Source: an uncultured Collinsella sp. (lineage in GTDB: Bacteria; Actinomycetota; Coriobacteriia; Coriobacteriales; Coriobacteriaceae). From it: a stretch of DNA of 64,000 bases. The stretch spans positions 51,371 through 115,370 of the forward strand of contig CATWCP010000002.1 of the NCBI GenBank assembly GCA_958349325.1, given 5' to 3'. The notes under the pieces were generated by a model. It saw only the letters and a program-made list of their open reading frames with translations, was not told the origin of the DNA and made no database searches. Below are positions 50,412 through 59,909 of this stretch, in pieces (within the stretch, counting starts at the first letter, position 1; each line of letters begins with the position of its first letter). The translations under genes and the position numbers were made by a program.

Positions 50412-52391
50412 TTAGTCAACTGGATTGAGCGCGTCGATCTGCGCAAGCCACAGACGCGAGCTAGCGTCACTCGGCATACGCCAATCGCCGCGCGGGCTGA
50501 GCGTCACCGAGCCCACCTTGGGACCATCGGGCAGGCAGCTGCGCTTAAACTGCTGGGCAAAGAAGCGACGGTAGAACGTACGTAGCCACGTGTGGACGGT
50601 CTTGGCGTCGTAGACGCCCTCGAAGCTCTTGAGCGCCATGCGGTAGATCTTGCCCGGCTCAAAGCCAAAACGCAGCAGGTAGTAGAGGAAGTAGTCGTGC
50701 AACTCGTACGGGCCCACCAAATCCTCGGTCTTCTGCGCAATCTCGCCGTCGCCCGTGGGCGGCAGAAGCTCGGGGGACACCGGCGTATCGAGGATATCGA
50801 GCAAGACCTCGGCAATGCGCCCGCCAAAGACATCGGCGGCATAGCGTACCAGATGGCGCACAAGCGTCTTGGGCACGCTCGCGTTGACGGCGTACATGCT
50901 CATGTGGTCGCCGTTATAGGTAGCCCAGCCGAGCGCCAGCTCCGACAGGTCGCCCGTGCCAATGACAAAACCGCCAGCCTGGTTGGCCAGATCCATCAGA
51001 ATCTGCGTACGCTCGCGCGCCTGGCTGTTCTCGTAGGTCACGTCCTGCACGGCCGGATCATGCTCAATGTCCTTGAAGTGCTGCTCCACAGCCGCATGGA
51101 TCGAAACCTCGCGGAAGCTCACGCCTAGGTCGCGAGCGAGCGACTCGGCATTCGACTTGGTGCGATGCGTCGTGCCGAAGCCGGGCATGGACACGGCTGT
51201 GATACCAGTGCGCGGCAGCCTCAGTGCATCGAAGGCACGCACGGTCACAAGCAGCGCTAGCGTGGAGTCCAAGCCGCCCGAAAGGCCGATAACCGCAGCC
51301 TTGGTACCCGTGTGGGCAAGGCGGGTCTTGAGGCCCGCAGTCTGCAGATCGAGGATCGTCTCGCAGCGCTCGGCCAAGTCGCCGTGGTCGGCCGGCACAA
51401 AGGGCGCGCGCGGGAAAACGCGGTCGATATCGCAGGCATCGCGCAGGACAGGTTCTTCGGCCAGCACGCCCTCAAACGAAAACTCAACGGTCGTGGCCTC
51501 CGGCGCATTGTCCGCGCGCGTCCACGTCGTCGAGCGACGGCGCTCGGCAACCAGACGATCAAGATCGACATCGGCGACGGCCATATCGCAGGTAAGCAGT
51601 TTGGTCGCGGCGAGCTTCGAACCGTTTTCGTAGACGAGGTTCTCGCCTGCAAAGACCATGTCGGTCGTGGACTCGCCCTCGCTCGCGTCCGCGTAGGCAT
51701 AGACGCAGTACAGGCGCGCACTCTGATTGGAGATAAGGCTGCGGCGGTAATCTGCCTTACCGATAATCTCGTCCGAGGCCGACGGGTTGAGAATCACCGT
51801 CGCACCGTCAAGCGCCATCTCGGTCGAAGGGGGCGCCGGCACCCACAGGTCCTCACAGACTTCAACGCCCAACACCAGGTCCTCGGCGCCCTCGTCACAG
51901 CAACGGTAGACAAGCCCTGAACCCAGCGGGACCGGACCCTGACCGGCAAATTCAACCCACACGGGATCCGCAGGCGCCGGAGCAAACCAACGGCGCTCAT
52001 AGAACTCGCCATAGTTGGGCAGATACTTCTTGGCCGTGAGGCCCAAAAGCTCGCCCGCACAGCACACGGCCGCGCAGTTGTAGATGTTTTCAGCCACCGC
52101 AACGGGCAAGCCAACGGTAAAGACGATCGGCAGCTCACGGGTTTCATCGAGTATGTGCACCAGTGCTGCTTCGCAGGCATGCAGCAGCGTGCGGTTATGG
52201 AACAGGTCGGCCGCGGTATAGCCGGTCAGGTTAAGCTCGGGCAGCACCAGCGCGCGAACGCCGCGCTCGGTAGCCTCGCGAACAGCCGCCAGCGCAACCT
52301 CGGCATTGCCCTCGACATCGGCCACGCGACTCCGCGGCGACGCCGCCGCCACACGCAAAAAGCCATCAGACTGAGAAAGGTGAAGATTCAT
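50412..52391 (-). CDS. nadE: Glutamine-dependent NAD+ synthetase
   Basis: This 659-residue enzyme makes NAD+ from nicotinate adenine dinucleotide, ATP and glutamine. The N-terminal nitrilase-type amidase has Glu52 in LPELNLTG, the Lys in KKYLPNYGEFYERRWF and the Cys in GVEVCEDLW. The C-terminal synthetase has SGGLDSTLAL. ATG 52391 has GGGAGC upstream; the frame extends to 52418. The long form is typical of actinobacteria. Confidence 0.95.
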   Translation of the reverse strand: MNLHLSQSDGFLRVAAASPRSRVADVEGNAEVALAAVREATERGVRALVLPELNLTGYTAADLFHNRTLLHACEAALVHILDETRELPIVFTVGLPVAVAENIYNCAAVCCAGELLGLTAKKYLPNYGEFYERRWFAPAPADPVWVEFAGQGPVPLGSGLVYRCCDEGAEDLVLGVEVCEDLWVPAPPSTEMALDGATVILNPSASDEIIGKADYRRSLISNQSARLYCVYAYADASEGESTTDMVFAGENLVYENGSKLAATKLLTCDMAVADVDLDRLVAERRRSTTWTRADNAPEATTVEFSFEGVLAEEPVLRDACDIDRVFPRAPFVPADHGDLAERCETILDLQTAGLKTRLAHTGTKAAVIGLSGGLDSTLALLVTVRAFDALRLPRTGITAVSMPGFGTTHRTKSNAESLARDLGVSFREVSIHAAVEQHFKDIEHDPAVQDVTYENSQARERTQILMDLANQAGGFVIGTGDLSELALGWATYNGDHMSMYAVNASVPKTLVRHLVRYAADVFGGRIAEVLLDILDTPVSPELLPPTGDGEIAQKTEDLVGPYELHDYFLYYLLRFGFEPGKIYRMALKSFEGVYDAKTVHTWLRTFYRRFFAQQFKRSCLPDGPKVGSVTLSPRGDWRMPSDASSRLWLAQIDALNPVD

Positions 52392-52594
52392 AAGAATGCT
52401 CCCGTGCGTAGACGCCATTCACAACAATTAGCAAGTCCTATTGTAGTTCAACCGCCGGGTGTAACCGCATCCCACCAACTTGGTGAGCAATTGATGAGTT
52501 GATGGTATCTGTTAAATGTCACGTACGATTCACATCTGGTGGGTACCCTGATGGCTACACGAAACGAAGCAGATTTACACCGGGAGGACCCCGT

Positions 52595-53548
52595 ATGACA
52601 ACCAAGTACACCGACGCGCCGCGCACGCGCGTCATGACGCCGGCATCGCTCAACAACGGCGTGCACGAGAACCATTCCATCGGACAGACCATGGCCATCG
52701 CGCCCAAAAAGGGCCTGTTCGATGACATTTCCATTCCCCAGATCATCGCCGGCGCCGCAGCTGCTGCCACGAGCGTCGCGCTTGCCTCCAAGATTGGTAT
52801 CGCTGGTTCAGTAATTGGTGCCGCCGTGAGCTCGGTCATCACCGTTGTGTCCTCGCAGGTCTACCGCCACTTTATCTCTGCCAGCGCCGAAGCAATCAAG
52901 GGCACGCATGCCGCTGTCGACTACCCTGCCGGCGCCTACGAGCCCGTTGAGCCCGATGTCGAGGAGCACCTAGGTGGCGCCGCGACCACGCAGGAAATGC
53001 GCCAGGTTGCGGGACGCGCGACCACGGCGCGCGTCGCCCCCAACAGCCTGCGCGCCAAGGCGGCGGCAGAGCGCAGCCAGACACAAAAGAAGGTCATCGT
53101 CTTCTCGATCGCCATCGCCATCGTCGCGGTCATCGCCTGCGCCGGCGCCATCCTTATCACCACTGCCGGTGAGGGTCTGGGCGAGCGTCCCGAGCCAATC
53201 CTGTCGTCGCGCACGACCGAGAGCGATGCAAATGGCAACACTCAGCCGCAGGATCAGCAGGCACAGACGGACGACACGCAAGACAGTCCTACCTCTGCCA
53301 ATTCGTCCTCGAACACCCAAAACCAATCGCAGGGCACCGATTCCTCTACGGCCAACAGTGGCACGCCGTCCGACACGACCGACTCAAGCCAAACGACTGA
53401 CGGTTCACAGCCGAACACGGGCGGCCAGACGAGCGACACCACGTCGGGAACGGGCACGGCAGACAGTAACAACACCAACAGCTCGAGCGGAACCGCGTCC
53501 GGCACGGCATCTGACAACTCGAGCCAAGGCACGGCATCGGGCAACTAA
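52595..53548 (+). CDS. Unrecognised membrane protein with Ser/Thr-rich tail
   Basis: This 317-residue protein has a polar N-terminus (about 1-45), an Ala/Gly-rich hydrophobic segment (about 48-80), a polar middle region, a second transmembrane helix (about 168-190), and a C-terminal tail of about 120 residues made almost only of Ser, Thr, Gly, Asn, Gln and Asp. The tail is expected outside the cell and disordered. I know no family. GGGAGGACC lies 5-8 bases before the ATG. A terminator follows at 53583. Confidence 0.6.
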   Translation: MTTKYTDAPRTRVMTPASLNNGVHENHSIGQTMAIAPKKGLFDDISIPQIIAGAAAAATSVALASKIGIAGSVIGAAVSSVITVVSSQVYRHFISASAEAIKGTHAAVDYPAGAYEPVEPDVEEHLGGAATTQEMRQVAGRATTARVAPNSLRAKAAAERSQTQKKVIVFSIAIAIVAVIACAGAILITTAGEGLGERPEPILSSRTTESDANGNTQPQDQQAQTDDTQDSPTSANSSSNTQNQSQGTDSSTANSGTPSDTTDSSQTTDGSQPNTGGQTSDTTSGTGTADSNNTNSSSGTASGTASDNSSQGTASGN

Positions 53549-53582
53549 GCACATTTGCCTCTCATAGATAACCGACCTATAC

Positions 53583-53618
53583 AACGGGCGCGAATCGAAA
53601 GCGGTTCGCGCCCGTTTG
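53583..53618 (+). terminator. Intrinsic terminator
   Basis: ACGGGCGCGAA pairs with TTCGCGCCCGT, followed by TTGCCTTGG, after the Ser/Thr-rich protein gene. Confidence 0.6.
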
Positions 53619-53688
53619 CCTTGGGCGCCGCTATGGCGAACGCCATGCGATGGTAAGATGCTTTACATGTGTAAAGAGGAGATTTGCC

Positions 53689-54996
53689 ATGAGCAAGACA
53701 ATAGTTAGGCCCACGCTTTCGCTGGGCAACCACATCTATCTGTATCGCCTGCTGCGCGATGCGATTGGATGTGGCAAGCAAACGTTTATGACGCAGGTCG
53801 AGGAGGCGCTCGCCGCTGGCGACATGACCGCTTATGACCTGGGCTTCGAGTCCACGCGCGAGCTGCTCGAGGAGCTCGACGACTGCATTAAGCTGACCGT
53901 CTTTAAGGGCGGTCGCCTGTATGCCACGGTCATCGCCAACGAGGCCTGGGATGCCGCCCTTGCCAAGGGCGAGGACAAGCCCAAGACCGCCAAGGGCGCC
54001 AAGCAGTCCTACAAAAAGAAAAAGCGCGGTGAGAAGGACCTCAAGGCCGTGCGCCCCAAGCACGTTAAGCGTCCCGAGCCCGAAGCCATGGTTGAAGCCG
54101 CGCCGGGACCCGAGCCCGAGACAGAGATCGAAGTCGCTATTGAGGTAACGGCAGAAGCCGAAACCGAAATCGCCGCCACGACCGATTCCGAAGTCATATC
54201 CGAGCAGGAAGCCACTGCGGGGCTCAACGAGGCTCCCAAGTCGACAACCGAAGAAGCCGCTGACCAACCCGAGCCGTCTGCGTTCCAAAACAGCGATGTC
54301 TTTGGCGACGAGGCCGAGGACGATCAGTCCGACGAGCCCGCAGATCAAGACGCTACCGAGTCGGCGCCGGAGCCCGAGACGCCGCAGCCCGCCATCTCGC
54401 TCACGGTCGTCTATGACCCCGAGAATGCCAATGCCGGCATCACCACCATGGCATCCACGCCCATCGAGGCAAAGTCGAGCGTCGAGAATGAGAGCGCGAC
54501 GCAGGTTGAGGTTGAAACTGAAGCTGCAGACGCGCCCGTCACCGTGAAGCCCGCAGATTCCACAATCAAGCCGAAGACGACGCTGGAGTTCGCACCCGTC
54601 ATCGAATCCGTGCCCGCCTCTGCTTGCGACCAAATTCCCGCACCGGCACCGGCTTCGGTACTCGCAGAGGCCCCAACCCCCGCACCCGTAGCGCCCGCCA
54701 TCCCCGAGGACTTCCCCGTCGATTTCGCAACCGAGGTCTTCTGCCCCGGCCCGCTTCTGCACCAGCTGTCGACCTATCTCCCCTACGGCGCCGATACCCT
54801 CGGCATTGTCGGCGAGTACTACTGGATCGCCCGCGAGCGCGGTACCATCGAGGCCGCGCGAAACCGCGCAAGCTTCCCCCTGCGCTACACGCAGGCCGGC
54901 GAGCGCCACGAAGTCACCGTGCGCATTCGCCGCAACACCACCGGTGGCCTCGGTGCCGCCTGGGCCATCGACAAAGTCGAAGAGCCCGAGCAGTAA
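53689..54996 (+). CDS. Unrecognised protein with two small domains and acidic linker
   Basis: The 435-residue product has three parts. An N-terminal domain (about 1-90) contains LYRLLRDAIG, then YDLGFESTRELLEELDD and a beta hairpin (KLTVFKGGRLYATVI), resembling a winged-helix or OST-HTH-type fold. A basic patch (about 100-130) leads into a long acidic, Pro/Glu/Ala-rich disordered linker (about 130-340). A C-terminal domain (about 345-435) is rich in aromatic and charged residues. I cannot assign a function. AGAGGAG precedes ATG 53689. Confidence 0.6.
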   Translation: MSKTIVRPTLSLGNHIYLYRLLRDAIGCGKQTFMTQVEEALAAGDMTAYDLGFESTRELLEELDDCIKLTVFKGGRLYATVIANEAWDAALAKGEDKPKTAKGAKQSYKKKKRGEKDLKAVRPKHVKRPEPEAMVEAAPGPEPETEIEVAIEVTAEAETEIAATTDSEVISEQEATAGLNEAPKSTTEEAADQPEPSAFQNSDVFGDEAEDDQSDEPADQDATESAPEPETPQPAISLTVVYDPENANAGITTMASTPIEAKSSVENESATQVEVETEAADAPVTVKPADSTIKPKTTLEFAPVIESVPASACDQIPAPAPASVLAEAPTPAPVAPAIPEDFPVDFATEVFCPGPLLHQLSTYLPYGADTLGIVGEYYWIARERGTIEAARNRASFPLRYTQAGERHEVTVRIRRNTTGGLGAAWAIDKVEEPEQ

Positions 54997-55000
54997 CGAC

Positions 55001-55042
55001 AAGCGGCTCAAATCCAAATCAGGATTTGAGCCGCTTTTATTA
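55001..55042 (+). terminator. Intrinsic terminator
   Basis: AAGCGGCTCAAATCC pairs exactly with GGATTTGAGCCGCTT around 6 bases, followed by TTATTAG. It ends the preceding gene and immediately precedes F1 copy 3. Confidence 0.85.
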
Positions 55043-55065
55043 GCATTCATCGATGTTTCGTGACC

Positions 55066-55214
55066 AACAGCGAGCGGGCCGCAAGTGCCCCAGGTTGCCG
55101 TGAAAGAGGAGCGACGCGTACTTCGGTACGCGAGCGACGGTTTGAACGGCAAGATGGGGTGCTTGCGGCCCGCGCAGCGTCGAGTAGTTACGCGGTTTGG
55201 TAAAACCGCGTAAC
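55066..55214 (+). ncRNA. Structured RNA-like element F1, copy 3
   Basis: This 149-nt element has the same architecture as copies 1 and 2. The outer stem is GCGGGCCGCAAG (55074-55085) with CTTGCGGCCCGC (55162-55173). The inner stem is TTGCCGT/ACGGCAA, and the loop is GAAAGAGGA facing GACGGTTTGA. The apical hairpin is a long GCGTAC/GTACGC with TTCG loop. The linker GCAGCGTCGAG and terminal GTTACGCGG/CCGCGTAAC hairpin are kept. Every stem differs in sequence from copy 1 yet still pairs. It ends 3 bases before the ettA stop region. Confidence 0.72.
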
Positions 55215-55217
55215 AAA

Positions 55218-56897
55218 TTAGTCGCGCGTGAGCTTGCGGTGGATACGATGCGGCTGGGCTGCGTCCTCGCCAAGGCGCTCGATGCGGTTGGCCTGATAGG
55301 CCTCGAAGTTGCCCTCAAACCAATACCAGTTGCCCGGATTCTCGTCCGTGCCCTCCCACGCCAGAATGTGCGTGGCGACGCGGTCCAGGAACATACGGTC
55401 GTGGCTAATGACCACCGAGCAGCCCGGGAACTCGAGCAGCGCCGCTTCGAGCGAGGACAGCGTCTCGACGTCGAGGTCGTTCGTGGGCTCGTCGAGGAGC
55501 AGCAGGTTGCCGCCCTGCTTGAGCGTAAGCGCCAAGTTCAGACGGTTGCGCTCGCCACCGGAGAGTACGCCGGCGCGCTTCTGCTGGTCCTGGCCTTTAA
55601 AGCCAAAGCTCGCCACATAAGCACGGCTCGGAACCTCGGTCTCACCGACCATCATGTGGTCCAGGCCATCCGAGACGACCTCCCACAGGTTCTTATCGGG
55701 GTCGATGCCGGAACGGTTCTGATCGACATAGGAGATCTTGACGGTCTCGCCCACCTCGAGCTCGCCCGAAGTCAGCGGCTCCAGGCCCACGATGGTCTTG
55801 AACAGCGTGGTCTTGCCCACACCGTTGGGGCCGATGACACCCACGATACCGTTGCGCGGCAGGGTGAACGATAGGTCGTCGATGAGCACACGGCCATCGA
55901 ACTCCTTGTGCAGGTGATGGGCCTCGAGCACCTTGTTGCCCAGACGCGGGCCCACAGGGATGCGGATATCGGTCCAGTCGAGCTTCTGGCTTGCGCGGGC
56001 CTCGGCCTCCATCTCCTCGTAGCGAGCCAGACGGGCCTTGTTCTTTGCCTGGCGAGCCTTGGGCGAGCTGCGTACCCACTCGAGCTCGGCCTCCATGCGC
56101 TTGGCGAGCTTGGCGTCGCGGTTGCCCTGAGCCTCGATACGAGCGGCCTTGGTCTCCAGATACGTGGAGTAGTTGCCCTTGTAGGGATAGAGGTGACCGC
56201 GGTCGACCTCGCAGATCCACTCGGCAACGTTATCCAGGAAGTAGCGATCGTGCGTGACGGCAAGCACCGCGCCCTGGTAGTTGTGCAGGAAGTGCTCGAG
56301 CCACAGGATCGACTCGGCGTCCAGGTGGTTCGTGGGCTCGTCGAGCAGCAGCAGGTCGGGAGCCTCGAGCAGCAGCTTGCACAGGGCCACGCGGCGGCGC
56401 TCGCCGCCGGAAAGCACGTTGACCGGCATGTCGGAATCGGGCAGCTGCAGGGCGTCCATGGCCTGGCCGAGCTTGGAATCGATATCCCAGCCGTCGGCGG
56501 CGTCGATCTCGTCCTGGAGCTTTCCCATCTCGGCCATGAGGGCGTCCATGTCGCAGTCCGGGTCGCACATCTCCTCGCCGATCTTATTGAAGCGATCGAC
56601 CTTGGCGATCATATCGCCAAACGCCATGCGCACGTTCTCGATAACGGTCTTGTCGTCGTCGAGCGGCGGCTCCTGCTGCAGGATGCCCACGGTGTAGCCG
56701 GGGGTGAGCCTGGCATCGCCGTTGGAGACCTCCTCGATGCCGGCCATAATCTTGAGCAGGGTCGACTTGCCCATACCGTTGGGGCCCACGACGCCGATCT
56801 TGGCACCGGGGTAGAAGCTCAGGGTCACGTCGTCAAGGATTACCTTGTCGCCATGGGCCTTGCGAGCCTGATACATCTGGTAGATAAACTCCGCCAT
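55218..56897 (-). CDS. ettA: Energy-dependent translational throttle, ABC-F
   Basis: This 559-residue cytosolic ABC-F protein binds the ribosomal E site and gates the first peptide bond according to ADP:ATP ratio. There are two ABC domains with Walker A GPNGMGKST and GPNGVGKTT, signatures LSGGERRR and LSGGERNR, and Walker B LLLLDEPTNHLD and LLLLDEPTNDLD. The arm insertion and an interdomain linker of about 60 residues match EttA, and the N-terminal FIYQMYQARKAHGDK is characteristic. GGATAAAACAG-type leader sequence precedes the ATG. Confidence 0.93.
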   Translation of the reverse strand: MAEFIYQMYQARKAHGDKVILDDVTLSFYPGAKIGVVGPNGMGKSTLLKIMAGIEEVSNGDARLTPGYTVGILQQEPPLDDDKTVIENVRMAFGDMIAKVDRFNKIGEEMCDPDCDMDALMAEMGKLQDEIDAADGWDIDSKLGQAMDALQLPDSDMPVNVLSGGERRRVALCKLLLEAPDLLLLDEPTNHLDAESILWLEHFLHNYQGAVLAVTHDRYFLDNVAEWICEVDRGHLYPYKGNYSTYLETKAARIEAQGNRDAKLAKRMEAELEWVRSSPKARQAKNKARLARYEEMEAEARASQKLDWTDIRIPVGPRLGNKVLEAHHLHKEFDGRVLIDDLSFTLPRNGIVGVIGPNGVGKTTLFKTIVGLEPLTSGELEVGETVKISYVDQNRSGIDPDKNLWEVVSDGLDHMMVGETEVPSRAYVASFGFKGQDQQKRAGVLSGGERNRLNLALTLKQGGNLLLLDEPTNDLDVETLSSLEAALLEFPGCSVVISHDRMFLDRVATHILAWEGTDENPGNWYWFEGNFEAYQANRIERLGEDAAQPHRIHRKLTRD

Positions 56898-57080
56898 TTG
56901 TCTGTTTTATCCTTTCTACCTGTTGTTTCCCTATTCTTGATTCGCTTTAGTGGAAACGAAATGAGAAAACCAGCTCTGAAACGTAACGAAAAAGGGGCAT
57001 GGTTGCCCACACCCCTAATACTACCTGGGAAAAGTCCCCCGGAACATACCATGAACTGCGTACGCTAGTTTTCCGCAACC

Positions 57081-57785
57081 TTAACGAGCGGCTCGCTGCG
57101 ATTTGCGCCACAACAGATACGAGTAGACGTAGACGGCTCCAACCGAACCAAACGCCAGAACCGCAATCACCGCGGCGACGACTTCACTCGAAAGCACGCT
57201 GCCTGCCACGCCCATCACAATCAGGCCAATACCCAGCACCATAAAGCAGGCGCCGCCAAAACGCTGCGTACGGCGCCAGTTCTCGGGATCGGCAAGCGCC
57301 CAAGGTGTCTTGATACCGAGCGTATAGTTCTGCTTCACACGCGGCAAGTAGTTGCCTACGCCGATGAACAGCAAACCGACAACACCGGAAATCAGCACGT
57401 TGACCGAACCGACCGCCGGCACCACGCCCCAGACCGTAAGCTCTCCCAGCCAGCTTATGGCGCACATGAACAAGGTGAAGGCGATTACGAAGCCCTGATA
57501 GAACTTGCCCGAGGTTCGATATGCCTCACCTTTGGGGTCGATGCGCGGCACCACGCAGAACATTGCGAGAAGCGCCAGAGGCAGCACGCCGAGCGCGGAG
57601 GCCATCCAGCTAGGACCCCAACCGTCGACGGCGCCGTTCGCGCCCCAGTGCGTGGGAATCTGCGCAGGCAAGCTCGGCATCACCATGAGGTGCGCTACGA
57701 CATTGGCGACGCACAGAGCGACCAGCGCAATCCACACGCGCGACGATACCCCCGTGGGGTGAATGCCCTTGTTTTCGTTATTCAT
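57081..57785 (-). CDS. sdpI: SdpI-family immunity-like membrane protein
   Basis: This 234-residue protein has an N-terminal DUF1648 part (about 15-75, IPTHWGANGAVDGWG) and a C-terminal SdpI part (GNYLPRVKQNYTLGIKTPWALADPENWRRTQRFGG), with six or so helices. In B. subtilis SdpI is the immunity and sensing protein for the SDP toxin. It overlaps the stop of the ArsR-type gene by 8 bases, and no toxin gene is visible. It may give resistance to a foreign toxin. Confidence 0.85.
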   Translation of the reverse strand: MNNENKGIHPTGVSSRVWIALVALCVANVVAHLMVMPSLPAQIPTHWGANGAVDGWGPSWMASALGVLPLALLAMFCVVPRIDPKGEAYRTSGKFYQGFVIAFTLFMCAISWLGELTVWGVVPAVGSVNVLISGVVGLLFIGVGNYLPRVKQNYTLGIKTPWALADPENWRRTQRFGGACFMVLGIGLIVMGVAGSVLSSEVVAAVIAVLAFGSVGAVYVYSYLLWRKSQRAAR

Positions 57786-58056
57786 CCTTATCACCTTCCG
57801 TGTTTGTAAAGCCCATAAACCAGCCAATCAAATCCTGCATGACGGTGGTGTTTAAGCTGTATACGATGTTTTGGCCATGGCGCTCGTCGGTCACCAACCC
57901 GGCGTTTTTGAGCGTCGCCAAGTGATGACTCAGCGACGGCTTACTGATATCGAAATGCTCGGCAAGCTCCCCCGCCGTGCAATTGCCCTCGCGCAGCAAC
58001 TCCAAAATGCGCCGTCGCGTTGGATCGGCAAGCGCCTTAAAACCCTCTCCCGGCAT
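57778..58056 (-). CDS. sdpR: ArsR-type autorepressor (SdpR-like)
   Basis: This 92-residue winged-helix repressor has FKALADPTRRRILELLREG and the recognition-helix region SKPSLSHHLATLKNAGLV. It is coupled to the SdpI-like gene, as in the sdpRI operon. No metal-binding Cys pair (ELCVCDL) is present, so it should not sense metals; control is probably through sequestration by SdpI. ATG 58056 has AGGAGG 4 bases upstream. Confidence 0.85.
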   Translation of the reverse strand: MPGEGFKALADPTRRRILELLREGNCTAGELAEHFDISKPSLSHHLATLKNAGLVTDERHGQNIVYSLNTTVMQDLIGWFMGFTNTEGDKDE

Positions 58057-58235
58057 AAGACCTCCTCTCATCATCTCTCATGACGCGCACACTATACTCA
58101 ATATTTAGATGTTTGTCTAACTATCTAATCGCAATGCTTCAAACCACATCAAAGCAAACGCCATCGCAACCTATGGGCGATTACCTATAATGGCGATAGC
58201 TAAAACACGACCTGCTTCCCCATCGGAGGATATTT

Positions 58236-59033
58236 ATGACCGAAACCGCTGCCGCAGCCGCCATCGAGACACGCGACACCAAGCTCGAGATTATCATGGG
58301 CCGCGAGGCACTCGATAAGCTCGCCGACGCTACGGTGCTAGTGCTCGGCTGCGGAGGCGTGGGCTCCAACTGCTGCGAGGCACTCGCCCGCGGCGGCATC
58401 GGTCATTTCGTCATTCTGGATAAGGACATCATCGCGCCCAGCAATATCAATCGCCAGGCCATCGCCTTTCACAGCACCGTCGGCAAGCGCAAAGTCGACG
58501 TCATGGAGGCTATGATTCACGACATCAACCCTACCGCTACCGTCATCAAGCGCACCGAATACCTGCTGAGCGACAACATCGATGATTTCTTCGCGAGCGT
58601 TTTGGAGCAGACGGACGGCAAGCTCGACTACGTCGTCGACGCCATCGACACCATCTCGGCCAAGCTCACCATTGCCAAATATGCTCAGGACCACGACATT
58701 CGTTTGGTTAGCTCCATGGGCGGGGCCAACAAGCTCCATCCCGAGTGCCTCCGCTTTGCCGACATTTTCGATACGGTACGTGACCCCATGAGCCGCATCA
58801 TGCGCAAAGAATGCAAGAAGCGCGGAATCAAGAGCCTGCATGTACTGTTTAGCTGCGAGGAATCGGTTAAGACACAGCCCCGCGACCCTTCCAACATCCA
58901 CGAGCGCACCGAGCTGGGAACCGCCAGCTTTATGCCGCCCATCATGGGCCAGATGATTGCCGGCGAGGTTATCCGCCAGATCAGCGGCCGCGGCACTGAG
59001 CGCGTGCGCTCCGATGGCCAACGTCTGGACTAG
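58236..59033 (+). CDS. tcdA: tRNA threonylcarbamoyladenosine dehydratase
   Basis: This 265-residue E1-like enzyme cyclises the t6A side chain of tRNA to ct6A using ATP. The nucleotide-binding GCGGVGSNCCEALARGGIG is near residues 35-53, the adenylating Arg in NINRQ, and Cys-rich parts follow (DAIDTISAK, SSMGGANKL). No ubiquitin-like partner is nearby. AGGAGG-like GGAGG lies 9 bases before the ATG. It is followed after 14 bases by tatD. Confidence 0.9.
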   Translation: MTETAAAAAIETRDTKLEIIMGREALDKLADATVLVLGCGGVGSNCCEALARGGIGHFVILDKDIIAPSNINRQAIAFHSTVGKRKVDVMEAMIHDINPTATVIKRTEYLLSDNIDDFFASVLEQTDGKLDYVVDAIDTISAKLTIAKYAQDHDIRLVSSMGGANKLHPECLRFADIFDTVRDPMSRIMRKECKKRGIKSLHVLFSCEESVKTQPRDPSNIHERTELGTASFMPPIMGQMIAGEVIRQISGRGTERVRSDGQRLD

Positions 59034-59047
59034 CGGAGCGCACCGAG

Positions 59048-59830
59048 ATGGAGCCCCGGTTATTTGATGCACACTGCCATCTTGATTTAATGGCTCACCC
59101 GGACGCCGTTGCCGATGAGGCGACGGCGCTGGGCTTGGGTCTATTTGACTGCGGCGTCAATCCGCGCGACTTTTCGGCCGCAAACGAGCGCGCCTGTCGC
59201 CAACCAGGCATCATCGCCGGCGTTGGGCTTCACCCCTGGTGGCTCGCCGATGGCCACTGCGGTTTTGTCGAAGTCAATCTGCTTTGCGAAGTTGCTGCCC
59301 AAGAACGCTACATCGGCGAAGTCGGACTCGACTTTTCCGCGCGCTTTGCTGGAAGTGAGCCGCTACAAATACAGGCACTTAACCGGCTCTGCGATGCGCT
59401 CGTGCAGCATCCTCTTACCGGGCGCGTGATATCAATTCACGCCGTTCGTTCGGCAGAAGCCGTACTAGACGTCCTCGAATCGCATGGACTACTCATCCCA
59501 AACCCCGACTCCCCCGTTATCATCTTCCACTGGTTTAGCGGTACTTCGGACGAACTCGTCCGCGCGCGTAATGCGGACTGTTATTTTTCCGTCAACGAAC
59601 GCATGCTCGCATCTAAACGAGGACGCGAATACGCACGACAGATTCCACTCGATCGTTTACTGCTCGAGACCGATTCACCAGCCGAACCAAACACAGAAAC
59701 AAGCGCACAGTCGCTCATCAGATCGCTCACAAGGACCTCGATGCGCATTGCCTCACTCAAAAACTGTGACGCAAAGCGCATCGAGTCGGCAGTTTTAGCA
59801 AATGCGCACTCTGTTTTTGACCTTCGCTAA
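59048..59830 (+). CDS. TatD-family metal-dependent hydrolase
   Basis: This 260-residue hydrolase with a TIM-barrel fold is annotated as a DNase/exonuclease. Metal-binding DAHCHLD is at residues 8-14, then GLHPWW, GEVGLDF, HAVRSAEA, IFHWFSG and LLETDSP. It lies directly downstream of tcdA, in the same transcript. Family members act in DNA repair or RNA quality control, so the role here is open. Confidence 0.88.
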   Translation: MEPRLFDAHCHLDLMAHPDAVADEATALGLGLFDCGVNPRDFSAANERACRQPGIIAGVGLHPWWLADGHCGFVEVNLLCEVAAQERYIGEVGLDFSARFAGSEPLQIQALNRLCDALVQHPLTGRVISIHAVRSAEAVLDVLESHGLLIPNPDSPVIIFHWFSGTSDELVRARNADCYFSVNERMLASKRGREYARQIPLDRLLLETDSPAEPNTETSAQSLIRSLTRTSMRIASLKNCDAKRIESAVLANAHSVFDLR

Positions 59831-59909
59831 CCCCTGTGGGCAAACATGCCAAGGGACATGCGAATCGCACAACGCAGTCCCTATTGGTAGGCAGTACAAT
59901 TCGGCAGCA

